From Chrysogorgia sp. JL179-B06 (Eukaryota > Cnidaria > Anthozoa > Scleralcyonacea > Chrysogorgiidae): 64,000 nucleotides of DNA. This document shows positions 27,614-41,985 of the stretch, piece by piece (position 1 is the first letter of the stretch; each line of letters starts with the position of its first letter). The position numbers and the translations under genes were made by a program. The stretch lies in assembly GCA_035772405.1 (NCBI GenBank), contig JAYKKM010000003.1, forward strand, positions 831,501-895,500, read 5' to 3'. The notes below the pieces were generated by a model, which worked only from the letters and a program-made list of their open reading frames with translations, was not told the origin of the DNA and made no database searches.

Positions 27614-27807
27614 ATCGTCCATAGTAATTGTTGTCGACAATAAAGTATCAGATACTTGTAAATAGATATCGCAGTGTTTTAGTGCTATCAGATTTAGAGG
27701 AAATAATTTGAGAGCTGGGGGAGGCAGCACACTATTCTTGACGTTCCTCTGTTAACTCGTACCCAGTTCCTTTACCGAGCTATGTATAGCCGACAAGATC
27801 TCGATTA

Positions 27808-28260
27808 TTGAAAATTTTTCATATCTGTTCGAAAATCCGGGTGGAAACGGGGGGCACTCTCGAAGCGGTCGCGAAACAGGTTGCAATGGATTATTCAATT
27901 GACAGATATTCTTCTATTTTACATACTCATCTTCGTCTTAATTGTTGTACGTTAAATTATTATTTGTTTAAAATAGATTGTATTATATCTCCAGCATGTG
28001 TGTGTGGTGCAATTACCTCACTGTTACTCATTATTTGTTAAAGTGTCCCCGATATTTTGCTCTAAGGTTGTCCTTACTCTCGGCTGCTGCACAAGTTTGC
28101 GGTGGGGATGGCTGGAATCTTTTGTTGGATTCTCAAAAAGTAAAATTGTTCCTGTTTGGCGCTGTTAATTTAAATTCAGATGATAATACAAAAATATTTA
28201 AATTCGTCCAAAAATATATTAAAGATTCTGAACGTTTTCGTCAAGTTTAGTAAGACATCC
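27808..28260 (+). mobile_element. 3' coding fragment of a LINE
   Basis: Two overlapping frames give ACVCGAITS and then LLKCPRYFALRLSLL...WNLLLDSQKVKLFLFGAVNL, the C-x-C...H...C-P zinc knuckle-like end found after reverse transcriptase in many cnidarian LINEs. A frameshift separates them near 28,010-28,040. No other part of the element is present. Confidence 0.55.
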
Positions 28261-29190
28261 TTCAAACGATCCAGCAATTGTCGCTTGTTTTGTTTTGTCT
28301 TTTTCTATTTTATTTTTTATTCAAACAATGTAAATGTTTATTGACGTAAGGCCCTCGATGAGCTTTGATAGCTCTTGGGTAAACGTCTTAAAAATATATA
28401 TGTTTACACAAAAAAACCAAAAAAAACAGGTTGCAAGCTCCATTGCGCATGTTCCACTACACCTGGTCTCGTTGTCTTTGGTCGAGCATTTGGTGGATAT
28501 AATTATAATCTACTATGAGTAATCAAAGATTATGTAAGTGCGTTCCACGCATGTGTACCAGTAAATGGTGAATGAAGATTGGTTTACAAACATAAAATTA
28601 TGCTGTAAGGGTATATTTCCCATTCGTTTGTTCGATTTGAAATTTGACCGCCAGATACCTGAAGTTCGATTTGGCAAAAGTGTTGCTTGAATGGAAAATT
28701 GATAACTTCGCGAGGCTTGCTGGTTTTGAGTAAATGTTGTTCGAATAAGATGTATGGCGTTCAAATGGTCATATTGAATTTTGACATTATAAACGCGCCG
28801 TATGTTATTTTAATATTACGAGGCTATATGATCGCCTTTATACGTGGTTTATATTCTATATTCTATTTATTTGATCCTCAATGCTATAGCAAATTTCTAG
28901 CATCATTCTGCTGGCATGCCTAATCCTGAACACTTCTACAGGCAACCTCGTATCCACTGCTCCTGTGTCAGTCCCGAGGCAGCATTTCACTTCTGATAAG
29001 AACTCCTAGTTTTAGATAGTAACCACTTATAAAAATACGCAGGGGTAGTAAATATCATGGTGTTACTTCCGTTCCTCGACAGGATTCAACTTATTCATTA
29101 AAAGTACAGATTATAAATAGGATTATATTTTACCAAATTTGTGGCCGGTGAGATTCATGTTCTTGCGTCCAAAAAATATGTACATTTGAC
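28261..29190. other. No gene recognised
   Basis: Short unsupported frames only; no repeat structure noticed. Confidence 0.4.
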
Positions 29191-29195
29191 GGGAT

Positions 29196-29413
29196 CGTAC
29201 TTCGTGTACCGGACACAGAAATTTAGCACTGTATAGAACTGCCTCGTTCTTTAAAAAAAACCCGTTTATTTTTGTCCTGGAATTGTCCAACTCATGAATT
29301 AAACCTATCCTAGATAAAATAAACGGGATTTTTTAAAGAACGAGGCAGTTCTGTACAGTGCTATAACTAACATTTTACTCATGCAAATTTCTGCGTCCGG
29401 TACACGAAGTAAA
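29196..29413. mobile_element. Foldback element, about 218 bp
   Basis: Arms TACTTCGTGTACCGGACACAG and inverse, then GCACTGTATAGAACTGCCTCG and inverse, enclose a loop near 29,275-29,315. Confidence 0.65.
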
Positions 29414-30640
29414 AGCCATTAGAGGTGTGGTTCATGAAAATATGTTGCGAAGAGTCTAGGAAGAGCCAATATATTATATATTACATGATGTCTCTAGTGA
29501 AATACGGAATGAAAAATGGCGGTAATTAAGCGATATCCTGAATATTAGAAGATTGAGATAAGAACAACTGATTTCGTGTTTTGTTATAACCTAATTATTT
29601 AGGTAGTTTTAAAGTAGCGGCCGACCGATACCAGCGGAATTCGTTTTCTAGGCTACTTTTGGTGGCAAACATTAATTACGGTCCATAGCACAACGATGTC
29701 TGTAAAGTGACAGTTTTAAAACGTTGTAATAAACGAACTTCTATAAAGACAATTTACCTCTGTCTTCTGTTTAAACATTAGGAGATTCCTTACCGACTAA
29801 CCTGAATCTGTGCATTCAAAAAGCGAGCATTCCAATTCCCAACGTAAGCCAATAGGTATGAACGTTCGTTTCAGTAGCTTGTCTTCGTGAGAGCTTTCTT
29901 CATAACAACTAAATTAACATTCGAGAAGTGAGATTGAATAGATAGAACTAGCAGGACTCGGTGAAGCTTCTACGTGGGAGGAGCGTTATAGTCAATGGAG
30001 GTCTATGGTGTGGAAACTCAACGAAAGTCTTTGTTCTATCTTTTTGTTCGCCTTTATGCAAATTTGTGCACATTGTTTTTTAGTGAAGCAATGTTTAAGT
30101 TCGATCATTGAACCATGTGTTTAAATATTAATAAACCTAAAACAAGTTTGCCGAGTTTCCAGACCATATATTGATTGACTATGGTTAGACACACGAACAA
30201 GCATATTATTATATAGATAATACTATGATCGCCTCCAATTCTTTTGTTCTCACCGGGAATTTAATCGCGAAATGCCCGAGAGCAGTGAAAATTTCTAATT
30301 TTTCCCTCACCAGCATGCATGAGCGAACATGCATTGGTTGACAGTTCGGGATGAATTTCAAACAATACAAATTATATTCGGTAGGTAAACATGATATTAC
30401 AAACTATAACATGTAGGGCAATTAGTAATTAATTTTCTTGTGGGCCTGTTACACGCTACAATCTTTTGCAGCAACTTAATTACGTCACAAAAAAAAATTG
30501 TTCCAAGTTCCATGAACGGCAAACATTATAGCCAGTAAAATTGCCAGTATCGAGACTGCTATTATAGCCTGCTCGCAGCCAGCATGTTGCTATTGCACGT
30601 AATTGTTTGCGTTTCTTTAATTTAATTTTTCAAATTGTCA
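29414..30640. other. No gene recognised
   Basis: AT-rich, no supported frame and no clear repeat. Confidence 0.4.
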
Positions 30641-30651
30641 ACTTCAAGGAC

Positions 30652-31290
30652 AGCAGTACGGAGCCCCGGAGGTGTCAATAAAACATATATTTTTTTAAAA
30701 AACACAAACATTTTTTTTTGAAAAACAAACTTTCTGTGAGAAAAACACTTTTTCGGATCGCGGGCTCACTTCATGGACACTTGGCTGTGCTTCATGTACA
30801 CGGCCAATTTCGCAGCAGATATAACAAGTCTGCTGCAGGCTTGTTACAAGCTTGTTGGAATCTGACGCCAGTCAGAAATCAACGCATACATTGTTATCAG
30901 ATTGATAACAACGCATACGTTGTTATCACAACCTTGTCAGCGATAGTTGTTGCGTATCTGTGACAAGCCTGTCACGACATCTGATAACAACGTATGCTTT
31001 GATTTCTGACTGGCGTCAGATTCCAACAAGCTTGTAACAAGCTTGCAGCAGACTTATTACATACAGCTATGTTTTTCTCACATAAAAAGTTTGTGTTTTT
31101 CTCACAGAAAAAGTTTGTGTTTTTCAAAAAAAAAGTTCGTGTTTTTCAAAAAAAATGTTTGTATTTTAATTTTCAAAAAGTTTGTGTTTTTCTCATAAAA
31201 AAGTTTGTTTTTTTCAAAAAATCTTTGTGTTTTTTTGAAAAAAGGATGTGTTTTATTATGGCGCCTCCGGCTCCGTACAGCAGCGACGCG
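30652..31290. mobile_element. Foldback element with nested arms and A/T tandem tracts
   Basis: Ends GCAGTACGGAGCCCCGGAGG and inverse. Inner arms (TCTGCTGCAGGCTTGTTACAAG... at 30,828 and its inverse ending near 31,050) are about 90 bp. Between lie tandem GTGTTTTTC-AAAAAA-AGTTT units, which encode only low-complexity K/F frames. Confidence 0.6.
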
Positions 31291-31372
31291 AATAACTTTA
31301 AGCAACGTACTTTTCTGTCATTATATTAGTTATACATTTTATAGTTCAAATATATGTATATGAAAATGTGAC

Positions 31373-31448
31373 TGCCCCAACCGGGAATCGAACCCGAGGT
31401 CTCCGAATCAACGCATCGGCGCTCTAACCACTGAGCTATTGAGACACG
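31373..31448 (-). repeat. tRNA-like sequence, probably SINE
   Basis: On the minus strand TAGCTCAGTGGTTAGAGC and GGGTTCGATTCCCGG in correct tRNA spacing. A second partial inverted copy of the T-arm follows at 31,495-31,525 and a shared flank (TCATATACATATATTTGACC) recurs at 31,535 and 31,787. Confidence 0.5.
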
Positions 31449-31799
31449 GTCAGAACAGTCAAACATCATATGGCATATTTATACATCACATCGAAGACCT
31501 CGGGTTCGATTCCCGGTTGTGGGAGTCAAATTTTCATATACATATATTTGACCATTAATAAATCCTCTCTTCATATAAAAAAATTTGTTGTAAAGCCTCC
31601 TGTATACAAGAGCCGGTGATAAGCTCGCTACTTGAGGAAGTCCTGCGAGAGGCTTCGCTCTGTACTTCGTCGAAGATGAGATGTCTTCCTGTAGAGATTT
31701 GAGAGTCGGGGCGATGTATAAATATGTATATGATATTTGACAGTTCACTGAGGGTAGAGCGCCGATGAAGTTGGGGGAATCAAATTTTCATATACATAT

Positions 31800-32600
31800 A
31801 TTTGACCATTAATAAATCCTCTCTTTATCTAAAGAAAATTTTATAGTTCATTTGTAATGTTTTTGAGGCTCCACATTGCTTCGAATTAACCGAGGAAGTT
31901 AAAATTGCGTTTGCCTAAAAACTTGATTGACAGGTTTTCTCTGTTTGTAATTTTTGCCAATCAGATCATGATCAGATTAAAGCATTTTTCTGGCTTCTTT
32001 GTCGAGTTTTCGTATACCCCAGGAAGAAATAGATTTAAATGGCTTTGAAAAAACTTTACAAATCATAAAATACAAGTTATATAATAAATATCCCATTGCA
32101 TGAGTGGTTTGTCCGATAATACTGCCGGGCATTTTACTATAGTTTCTCGCATTTTTAAAACACATCCGAATTCCGAAAGTAAAAATACTCGGCCGTATAT
32201 AGGTTCGGTTCATGAGAAGTCAGGCTAATGAGAAGTATGAACACAAACACATAAATGTTGTTTATGCGTGTATTTTGATCTTTGTTATGATTGAGATCTT
32301 ATCTCAGGAATTCACCCCAAAATAGCTAGAGTTTAAATAACTCCGACAAGTTTCAACTCCTCTAAAAGAGTTTGCGTAACCCCAGTTGAGACGGTTAACT
32401 CCGGCGTAAGGGATAACTTTCAGATACGGTACTCCAAAAAGTAGAGTTAAAATAACTACTGTAAAATAACTCACCCGCATGGAGTTAACTTTGATCCTCT
32501 TAAAAGAGTTAAAACTACTCGTTGAAAGTAACAGTGAAGTTAAAAAGACACAAGACATTTTACGTTTATTATGTTATTACGCTGTACTATTTAAGTATTG
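31800..32600. other. No gene; ACTCC/GGAGT-rich end part
   Basis: From about 32,310 several CTCCTCTAAAAGAGTT-like palindromes appear, akin to those in the array at 33,750-34,190. Nothing else recognised. Confidence 0.4.
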
Positions 32601-32636
32601 AGCACCTTTTACCCTGTATCGCTTTATACTCACCGC

Positions 32637-32950
32637 GTTTTACACTCTCACCGACTTTTACCCTCTCATCCGCCTTTATACCTCTCATCCGTCTTTTACC
32701 TTCTCATCCGCCTTTTACCCTCTCATCCGCCTTTTACCCTCTCATTCGCCTTTTACCCTCTCATCCGCCTTTTACCCTCTCATCCGCCTTTTACCCTCTC
32801 ATCCGCCTTTTACCCTCTCATCCGCCTTTTACCCTCTCATCCACCTTTTACCCTCTCATCCGCCTTTTACCGTCTCATCCGCCTTTTACCGTCTCATCCT
32901 TCTTTTACCCTCTCATCCGTCCGTCCGTCCGCTATCCGCCCATCCGCACC
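32637..32950. repeat. 19-bp minisatellite
   Basis: About 16 copies of TTTTACCCTCTCATCCGCC. Since 19 is not a multiple of three, all three forward frames read related repeats, which explains the low-complexity frames here. Confidence 0.9.
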
Positions 32951-32964
32951 GTGTTTTACCCTAA

Positions 32965-33690
32965 CCCGAAGTTAAGGAGATAATATAAACACATTTAAGG
33001 ATTCGAGGAGATAACATAAACCCACTTAAGGAGTCAATGAGATAATATAAACATACTTAAGGAGATAATATAAACACACTTAAGGAGACAACGAGATAAC
33101 ATAAATACATTTAAGGAGTCAAGGAGATAACATAAACATACAAGATACACACACCTAAGAAGTTAAGGAGATAATATAAACACACTTAAGGAGTCAAGGA
33201 GATAACATAAACACACTTAAGGAGTCAATGAGATAACATAAACATACTTAAGGAGTCAATGAGATAACATAAACACACTTAAGGAGTCAATGAGATAACA
33301 TAAACACACTTAAGGAGTCAAGGAGATAACATAAACACACTTAAGGAGATAAGGAGATAACCTAAACACACTTAAAGAGATAAGGAGATAACATAAACAC
33401 ACTTAAAGAGATAAGGAGATAACCTAAACACACTTAAGGAGTCAATGAGATAACATAAACATACTTAAGGAGTCAAGGAGATAACATAAACACACTTAAG
33501 GAGTCAAGGAGATAACATAAACACACTTAAAGAGATAAGGAGATAACCTAAACATACAAGATACACACACCTAAGAAGTTAAGGAGATAATATAAACACA
33601 CTTAAGGAGTCAAGGAGATAACCTAAACACACTTAAGGAGATAAAAAACCTAAACACATGCACTTAAAGAGATAACTGAAACATATGGCT
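32965..33690. repeat. 31-bp minisatellite
   Basis: More than 20 diverged copies of a unit like CACTTAAGGAGTCAAGGAGATAACATAAACA. A longer variant containing AGATACACACACCTAAGAAG occurs twice about 415 bp apart, so there is higher-order structure. Confidence 0.9.
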
Positions 33691-33744
33691 AAGAGGCCGG
33701 AATCGGCGAAACGTTTGTAAATATTTAAGACCTACACTGTAAAT

Positions 33745-34190
33745 TCAAAAGAGTCATTTTGACTCCTTTGAAGGAGTCATTTTTTTGACCCCAGGACGAC
33801 ACCTCGAAGGAGTCATTTTGACTCCTTTTTGGCCTACTCCTTTAAAGAGTCATTTCTACCCTTTACAAGAGTCATTTTGACACCTTTGAAGGAGTCATTT
33901 TGACACCTTTGAAGGAGTCATTTTGACACCTTTGAAGGAGTCATTTTGACACCTTTGAAGGAGTCATTTTGACACCTTTGAAGGAGTCATTTCTACTCTT
34001 ATGTAGGGTCAGACGACACCTTTAAAGAAGTCATTTTAACTCTTCTTTTGGGTCATTTTTACTCTTATGTAGGGTCAGACGACACCTTTGAAGGAGTCAT
34101 TTTAACTCTTCTTTTGGGTCATTTTTACTCTTATGTAGGGTCAGACGACACCTTTAAAGGAGTCATTTTAACTCTTCTTTTGGGTCATTA
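33745..34190. repeat. 23-bp and 66-bp class tandem repeats of GGAGTCATTTT
   Basis: First about six 23-bp units (GAAGGAGTCATTTTGACACC), then three copies of a longer unit with CTCTTATGTAGGGTCAGACG. The unit is partly palindromic (ACTCCTTTGAAGGAGT). Confidence 0.85.
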
Positions 34191-34768
34191 ATGTTATTTG
34201 AATGATTCCTGTAATTTGAATGATACATGCATATTGCATATACAAAGAAACAAAAATAGAGATTGTGTAAAATAGTTTATTAACTAAATATGTCAATATT
34301 TTCAATAATTTATTAACTAAATATGTCAACAACATACTATACTGGCAGGTTTTAAAATCTACTTAAGCATATTTCTCAACAGTACATTATCGTTCCTAAT
34401 CAAGGTAAACATGATATTATCATGATTCAAACAACTGGCCCAGATTAACATCTTGTTTTAGGAACTCACACATATTTCACTAAAAGCCCATTTAAAACTA
34501 AGTAACGATATTCGGTTGAAACACTACATTTATTTATTTCCTGCTAAGCTGTGGACCTAGTTACTCTGTCCTAATTCATCAGAGGAATTACATGTATAGA
34601 TCTAATGAAGGCATGAGTCAATGTGTCAAAGACTTTGGAAGAGTTTTGCAAGAAATAACTAAACGTAGTGTCAATTTTCACTAAAAATTCAATTAACATT
34701 ATAAAAACATGAAATTTTCAGTTATATTATCAATGTTTCAATAAAATGTTTTAACTGTTTTTCATCCT
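34191..34768. other. No gene recognised
   Basis: AT-rich sequence with one short direct repeat (TTTATTAACTAAATATGTCAA at 34,278 and 34,311). Confidence 0.4.
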
Positions 34769-34878
34769 TTATCTTCCTACCAATTGCACACCTTTCATTT
34801 CTCCATGTTTGTGCCATAATGCCATTGTTGCCTCATTGGTGTATTCTGTTGCTTTATAGAAGTGCTTCAGGACATGAG
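34769..34878 (-). CDS. Possible terminal coding exon
   Basis: On the minus strand an acceptor-like TTTATTTTCAG ends at 34879, followed by 35 codons (HVLKHFYKATEYTNEATMAL...) and a TAA. The residue composition looks protein-like (charged, no low complexity), but no upstream exon is identified and I do not recognise the family. It could equally be a transposon gene remnant. Confidence 0.25.
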
Positions 34879-34889
34879 CTGAAAATAAA

Positions 34890-35791
34890 TAAATATATAA
34901 ATTTTAAAATATTAATAAGAGGGATATAGTCCTACAGGTATAAAAGAGATATTTCTTAAAAAATTCAAGTGAAGAGGTACAGTACTGTAGCTCTAAATAC
35001 TTGCTTTTGTTAATTACTTTTTTATTTGAAAGGAAATAATGAAAGAGAAGTAATAGAGATGAGAATGCAGAATCAACCCCTCACTTGACCTATAACATTG
35101 ACCTATAATCCAGAACCATAGTGATAAATTAGGCAGATATACTGTACATACGGTACCAGTCAATTTAACAATTAGACAACAAGGCACAAGTGTTCTATGC
35201 AAGCCAAGTTGTCTAACGCTCATCACAAGTTAATTGTTTTTGTATCAACAAACTAGTCAGTCAAACTTAAAATATGAAAATAAAGACAAACTGCAAAGTT
35301 TCTGCATTGTTTTGATTTTCAAAACTGGTGCTTAATCACTATAAGTGGTCTATCACAAATAGATCTATAGTAGCATAGCCAATTAGCATTGGCGACAGAC
35401 CACTAGTTTAAGTTTGTTGTCTTGATGCCATTGAATGATAATTATCCAATGGCTTTGGTGTTACTAAATTTAGATTACAACACAAATCTGGTATTATTAA
35501 AGACTTGAGGGGACTTTTTGAGAGAGGCATAATAGGTCTCTTATTGTTAAAATTTAAACACATAACACATATTTTTTCGAAGTTCGCTGTTTATTCTCTT
35601 TTTTTTCCATACTATATATATATATATATAATATATATATATATTAGGTGAATAGACCAAAACATGGACAATTAATATCCCAATAATTAGTAAGAGTGCT
35701 CGATACAAAAAGTGTAGAGCTATAGTTATAAAGTATATGTAAAATCTAAATTATTACAGATGCCGTAACACTGTGTTTCATGCCTGAGGCT

Positions 35792-35795
<4 letters not shown>
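34890..35795. other. No gene recognised
   Basis: AT-rich; two inverted pieces around 35,345-35,405 (ATAAGTGGTCTATC / GACAGACCACTAG) and an (AT)n tract at 35,612-35,645. Confidence 0.4.
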
Positions 35796-35797
<2 letters not shown>

Positions 35798-35885
<88 letters not shown>

Positions 35886-36628
35886 GCTCTCTGGATGTGC
35901 GCATGACCGCTGTTTATCCCACAAGCGGTTGTCACTGGCAATCGTTTGTGTATAATTAGTACTCATGTCCATATCTAGATTGTACCAAGCAACACTGATG
36001 AGCTGTGGAACAGCGAAACACGTGTCTGTAGATATTGTACTATTACACTCCTTCACTTCGGTGTTGTTGTGCACTCTGTGAAGTTGGTGTAGGTGTCCTT
36101 TAGCGATAATGCAACGCCCACTGCCCTTGTGGTACTTTGAGCACTCTGGCCCTATACTGCTTCACGCTCTCTGCCGGATGTGCACATGACCGATGTTTAT
36201 CCCACAAGCGGTTGTCACTGGCAATCGTTTGTGTATAATTAGTACTCATGTCCATATCTAGATTGTACCAAGCTACACTGATGAGCTGTGGAACAGCGAA
36301 ACACGTGTCTGTAGATATTGTACTATTACGCTCCTTCACTTCGGTGTTGTTGAGCACTCTGTGAAGTTGGTGTAGGTGTCCTTTAGCGATAATGCAACGC
36401 CCACTGCCCTTGTGGTAGTTTGAGCACTCTGGCCCTATACTGCTTCACGCTCTCTGGATGTGCGCATGACCGCTGTTTATTCCACAAGCGGTTGTCACTG
36501 GCAATCGTTTGTGTATAATTAGTACTCATGTCCATATCTAGATTGTACCAAGCTACACTGATGAGCTGTGGAACAGCGAAACACGTGTCTGTAGATATTG
36601 TACTATATATATATATATATATATATAC
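35798..36628. repeat. 281-bp satellite block bounded by (AT)n
   Basis: Two full and one partial unit starting CGCTCTCTGGATGTGCGCATG at 35,885, 36,165 and 36,448, flanked by (AT)n at 35,798-35,884 and 36,604-36,626. A reverse-oriented partial copy lies at 40,618-40,760. Confidence 0.85.
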
Positions 36629-37352
36629 TATATTGTAAGAAATCAAAGACAAGACATGCTTTTCTGTAACTCTGAGTTTCACGCTGATGCGATCTTCAGA
36701 CAGACTTTATTACAATGTAAATATACCGTAGGTGAGTCTTATTTATAGTGACAGGGATAATGTATGCGGGTCATGACAGGATGTTTTACGCGAATTCCGG
36801 TTTGTGGTTCTATTGTTTCATCTATATTATATGGTCTTTAAAGTTCATCAGGTAGTACTTGTTGTCGTGCCGGCATTTGGATATCAGTTCTGATCTCTTG
36901 TTTAGGGTGTTGGACTTGTCGGATTTGATTATATAAAATTTTTCAGTTAGGCAGAGGTTGCACTTTTTGGATTTATTGCTGTAGGCGGTTGCTGATGCGA
37001 GGATTGACCATGTGATTTTGTAGCCTTTTTTTGCATCTTTGAGGTTCCAGATGTGTTTTGAAAGTTCGGTGCTGTTTGCGTATTTTCTGTGTCGGAAGGA
37101 GAGTGTATGCTGTGTGTGTCGCTGTTTAAATGTCCCTTCTGTTAGTCCGATGTAGTTTTTACTTGTACTGTCTTCGGTAGTAGTGACGTTGGCATTGTAG
37201 ACTAAGCTGGTTCAACCCCCGGTACAGCAAAAATGTCAAAACCAACATCGGCAGATCTTTTCTAAATCTCGTCCATAAATACTTCCCAGAAGAACACAAG
37301 TTCCACAAAATTTTTAACAAGAACAACCTGAAAGTCAGCTACATGAAGCTGT

Positions 37353-37875
37353 ATGGACAACATAGAAACCATAATCAAGAAACACAACCGGAAAGTAACC
37401 AGCGACGCCCGAGCCAAACCACAGAACGAATGCAACTGCCGCAAAAAAGACAACTGCCCGCTCGAGAACAAATGCCTGTCTACCAGCTTAGTCTACAATG
37501 CCAACGTCACTACTACCGAAGACAGTACAAGTAAAAACTACATCGGACTAACAGAAGGGACATTTAAACAGCGACACACACAGCATACACTCTCCTTCCG
37601 ACACAGAAAATACGCAAACAGCACCGAACTTTCAAAACACATCTGGAACCTCAAAGATGCAAAAAAACATGGTCAACAAAATCACATGGTCAATCCTCGC
37701 ATCAGCAACCGCCTACAGCAATAAATCCAAAAAGTGCAACCTCTGCCTAACTGAAAAATGTTATATAATCAAATCCGACAAGTCCAACACCCTAAACAAG
37801 AGATCAGAACTGATATCCAAATGCCGGCACGAAAACAAGTACTACCTGATGAACTTTAAAGACCACATAATATAG
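37353..37875 (+). pseudogene. GIY-YIG endonuclease of the Penelope-like element
   Basis: Frames 37,353-37,724 and 37,657-37,875 are pieces of one domain. The order is the CNCRKK...CPLENKC zinc-like cluster, the NYIGLTEGTFKQR core (GIY-YIG variant Y-I-G with the conserved Arg), H and W residues of the mid domain, then CNLCLTEKCY and KRSELISKCRHENKYYL. A frameshift near 37,660-37,680 breaks it. It would nick target DNA for retrotransposition. Confidence 0.75.
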
Positions 37876-37984
37876 ATGAAACAATAGAACCACAAACCGG
37901 AATTCGCGTAAAACAAACTGTCATGACCCGCATACATTATCCCTGTCACTATAAATAAGACTCACCTACGGTATATTTACATTG

Positions 37985-38030
37985 TAATAAAGTCTGTCTG
38001 AAGATCGCATCAGCGTGAAACTCAGAGTTA
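37985..38030 (+). ncRNA. Hammerhead-ribozyme-like core of the Penelope-like element
   Basis: CTGAAGA (37,998-38,004), a CGC/GCG stem and GAAAC (38,017) match the C-U-G-A-N-G-A ... G-A-A-A core. Penelope-like elements are known to carry hammerhead motifs in their terminal repeats. The inverted copy at about 36,676-36,712 has the same core. Stem I and the cleavage triplet were not resolved with certainty. Confidence 0.4.
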
Positions 38031-38130
38031 CAGAAAAGCATGTCTTGTCTTTGATTTCTTACAATATATAGTATCACGTTCTGCTATACAACGCATCGAG
38101 CACTTTCGCAACAGCGTAGACAAATCATCG

Positions 38131-38262
<132 letters not shown>

Positions 38263-38623
38263 TTCTAAGGATTTTTGGTGAAGGAAAACTTCGAGTGTTG
38301 GATATATACATTTTAAGACCAAACCGGGAACAGTTGCGATCAAAGTAAGAGTTAGATCTTTACAGTATATAGCATAAAGCCCGACATTCGAGGGATCTAT
38401 CTGATTTAGTTCATGATTGAGGAGGTTTTCCAACAACGTTTTGTCCATTTTATCCACCTTGGACAAAGATTTCCCTAGCTTTTCCCTTCATTTCTTATCT
38501 AATTAGTATTCATGGTCTTTATGCTAGATAAAGCCCGCGGTACATCAAAGAAAACCGACTCAATCATGAACTAATGCAACTTAGAGGCCTTCCGGCTGGA
38601 ATTGAACCCGCGACCCTGCGATG

Positions 38624-40621
<1,998 letters not shown>

Positions 40622-40799
40622 AGTACAATCTACAGACAGGTGTTTCGCTGTTCCACAGCTCATCAGTGTAGCTCGGTACAATCTAGACATGGCAGCTGAA
40701 CTATATTTATACCCGCATGAGAGCATGCAGCGGTATAGGGCCAGAGTGCTCAAATTATTAGCAAGGTACGAACTTTCGATGATAGTTATAGAAACAAAC

Positions 40800-41515
40800 T
40801 AACTTGCTAAATAAATAAAGAAGTTAATAAGTTTAATGATTTTGAAAACAGTCTCCCAGCTCATTTTAATAAGGACCTCTTTGTTGTAAGGGTTATATTT
40901 TTAACCACGTTAATATAAACATCGGGTTAATTCTGCGTCACTGTTCAGAGGAAGATCAGAACACGTTGCGTATGTTCCTTCAAATCGAAGGGAGAGAAAA
41001 CCATGGATGTTCTTGTTAAGATGACACGTTTAAAGAATCAGAAACTCGGATTATTTTTCGTAAATCAATCTTCAAGTTACACAAAAGGTCAAATGAATTT
41101 TTTTTCCCTATGGATGTTGTTATCTCAATTCCGTGATGCTCAGGCGGCCTATTCAAGCGTAGAGTCTTGTTATAAAGAAGTCGCAGGTTAGACTAAAGCT
41201 AATTTTATTGTTATATATATATATATAATATTTGCTCGCGAATAGGAATTTTATGTCTTCCGTCCTGTTACTGTTTAGATAACGACTAACACTTAAGAAA
41301 GATAAGGAAATTCCTTAATTAACCAGTGAAGAGGATATACTTTAACACGCCCTAGCAGAATTTCCTGCTATTCGCATCAGTAAATCCTATACTGCCTGTG
41401 TGCGGCAGTCGCTATATATCAGTAATGCTTGGATATGTGATATATATACATGATGTTGTGAATGCATTGTATGGAAGCTGGAGTAGACAGATGATGCATG
41501 AATGATCTTCATAAA
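40800..41515. other. No gene recognised
   Basis: Short frames without support; one small (AT)n at 41,211-41,227. Confidence 0.4.
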
Positions 41516-41519
41516 TGAT

Positions 41520-41590
41520 CTGGGTAGCTGAATGGTTATAGTGTCTCACCGGCAATCAGGAGGTTGAACGTTCGATCCCTGTCCGGGAGG
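41520..41590 (+). repeat. tRNA-like SINE head
   Basis: GGTAGCTGAATGGTTATAGT and CGTTCGATCCC, same family as 27,497 but more diverged. Confidence 0.45.
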
Positions 41591-41749
41591 ATTTGCGCTT
41601 GACGATCGTCCATGTATCGGCTAGTTTGGTTGATAGGTCGCGCCTGTAAAAAAAATGTTTTTTTTAAGTTTCTCATAAGCAATTGACAATCACTAATTGA
41701 CAATCCCATATAAATAGGAGGCCTAACATTTAGACTGAATTAAGACCCT

Positions 41750-41985
41750 TAACGGGCCGATCACAGAAAGAGCCAAACAGTTTTTCAACCCCAATTTGCC
41801 GGGCCAACTCGGCAAAAAGCCGATCACATGGGGAAAAAAGCCGATCACATTTTCAACTCGCTTAACTCGGAGTTGGCCCGGCCAGCTCGGTTGGCATGTA
41901 ATCGAAATTTTGAAACAAGAGATGATAAATATAATAGCAGGCCAACTGGGCCAACTCGCCTCGTGTAATCGGCCCCTAACTCTGT
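41750..41985. mobile_element. Short inverted-repeat element
   Basis: Ends ACGGGCCGATCAC and GTGTAATCGGCCCCT are inverted; inside, GGCCAACTCGG and CCGATCACA units recur. Confidence 0.5.

Larger units (their letters stand above)
36627..38073 (+). mobile_element. Penelope-like element remnant with long inverted arms
   Basis: Arms 36,627-37,210 and 37,483-38,073 are inverted copies of about 585 bp around a 272-bp spacer. The plus strand of the spacer and right arm encodes the end of the reverse transcriptase (NVKTNIGRSFLNLVHKYF, FHKIFNKNNLKVSYM) and, in shifted frames, the GIY-YIG endonuclease: CNCRKKDNCPLENKCL, YIGLTEGTFKQRHTQH, ELSKHIWNLK, CNLCLTEK. The reverse transcriptase core is missing. 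The arms meet (AT)n sequence. Such inverted copies correspond to the long-terminal-repeat-like ends of Penelope elements. Confidence 0.8.

Noticed and set aside
31069..31329. K/F-rich 86-codon frame
   Set aside because: A/T-rich tandem repeats inside a foldback element.
32522..32983. 153- and 125-codon frames rich in P, S, L and F
   Set aside because: A 19-bp minisatellite read in different frames; not a gene.
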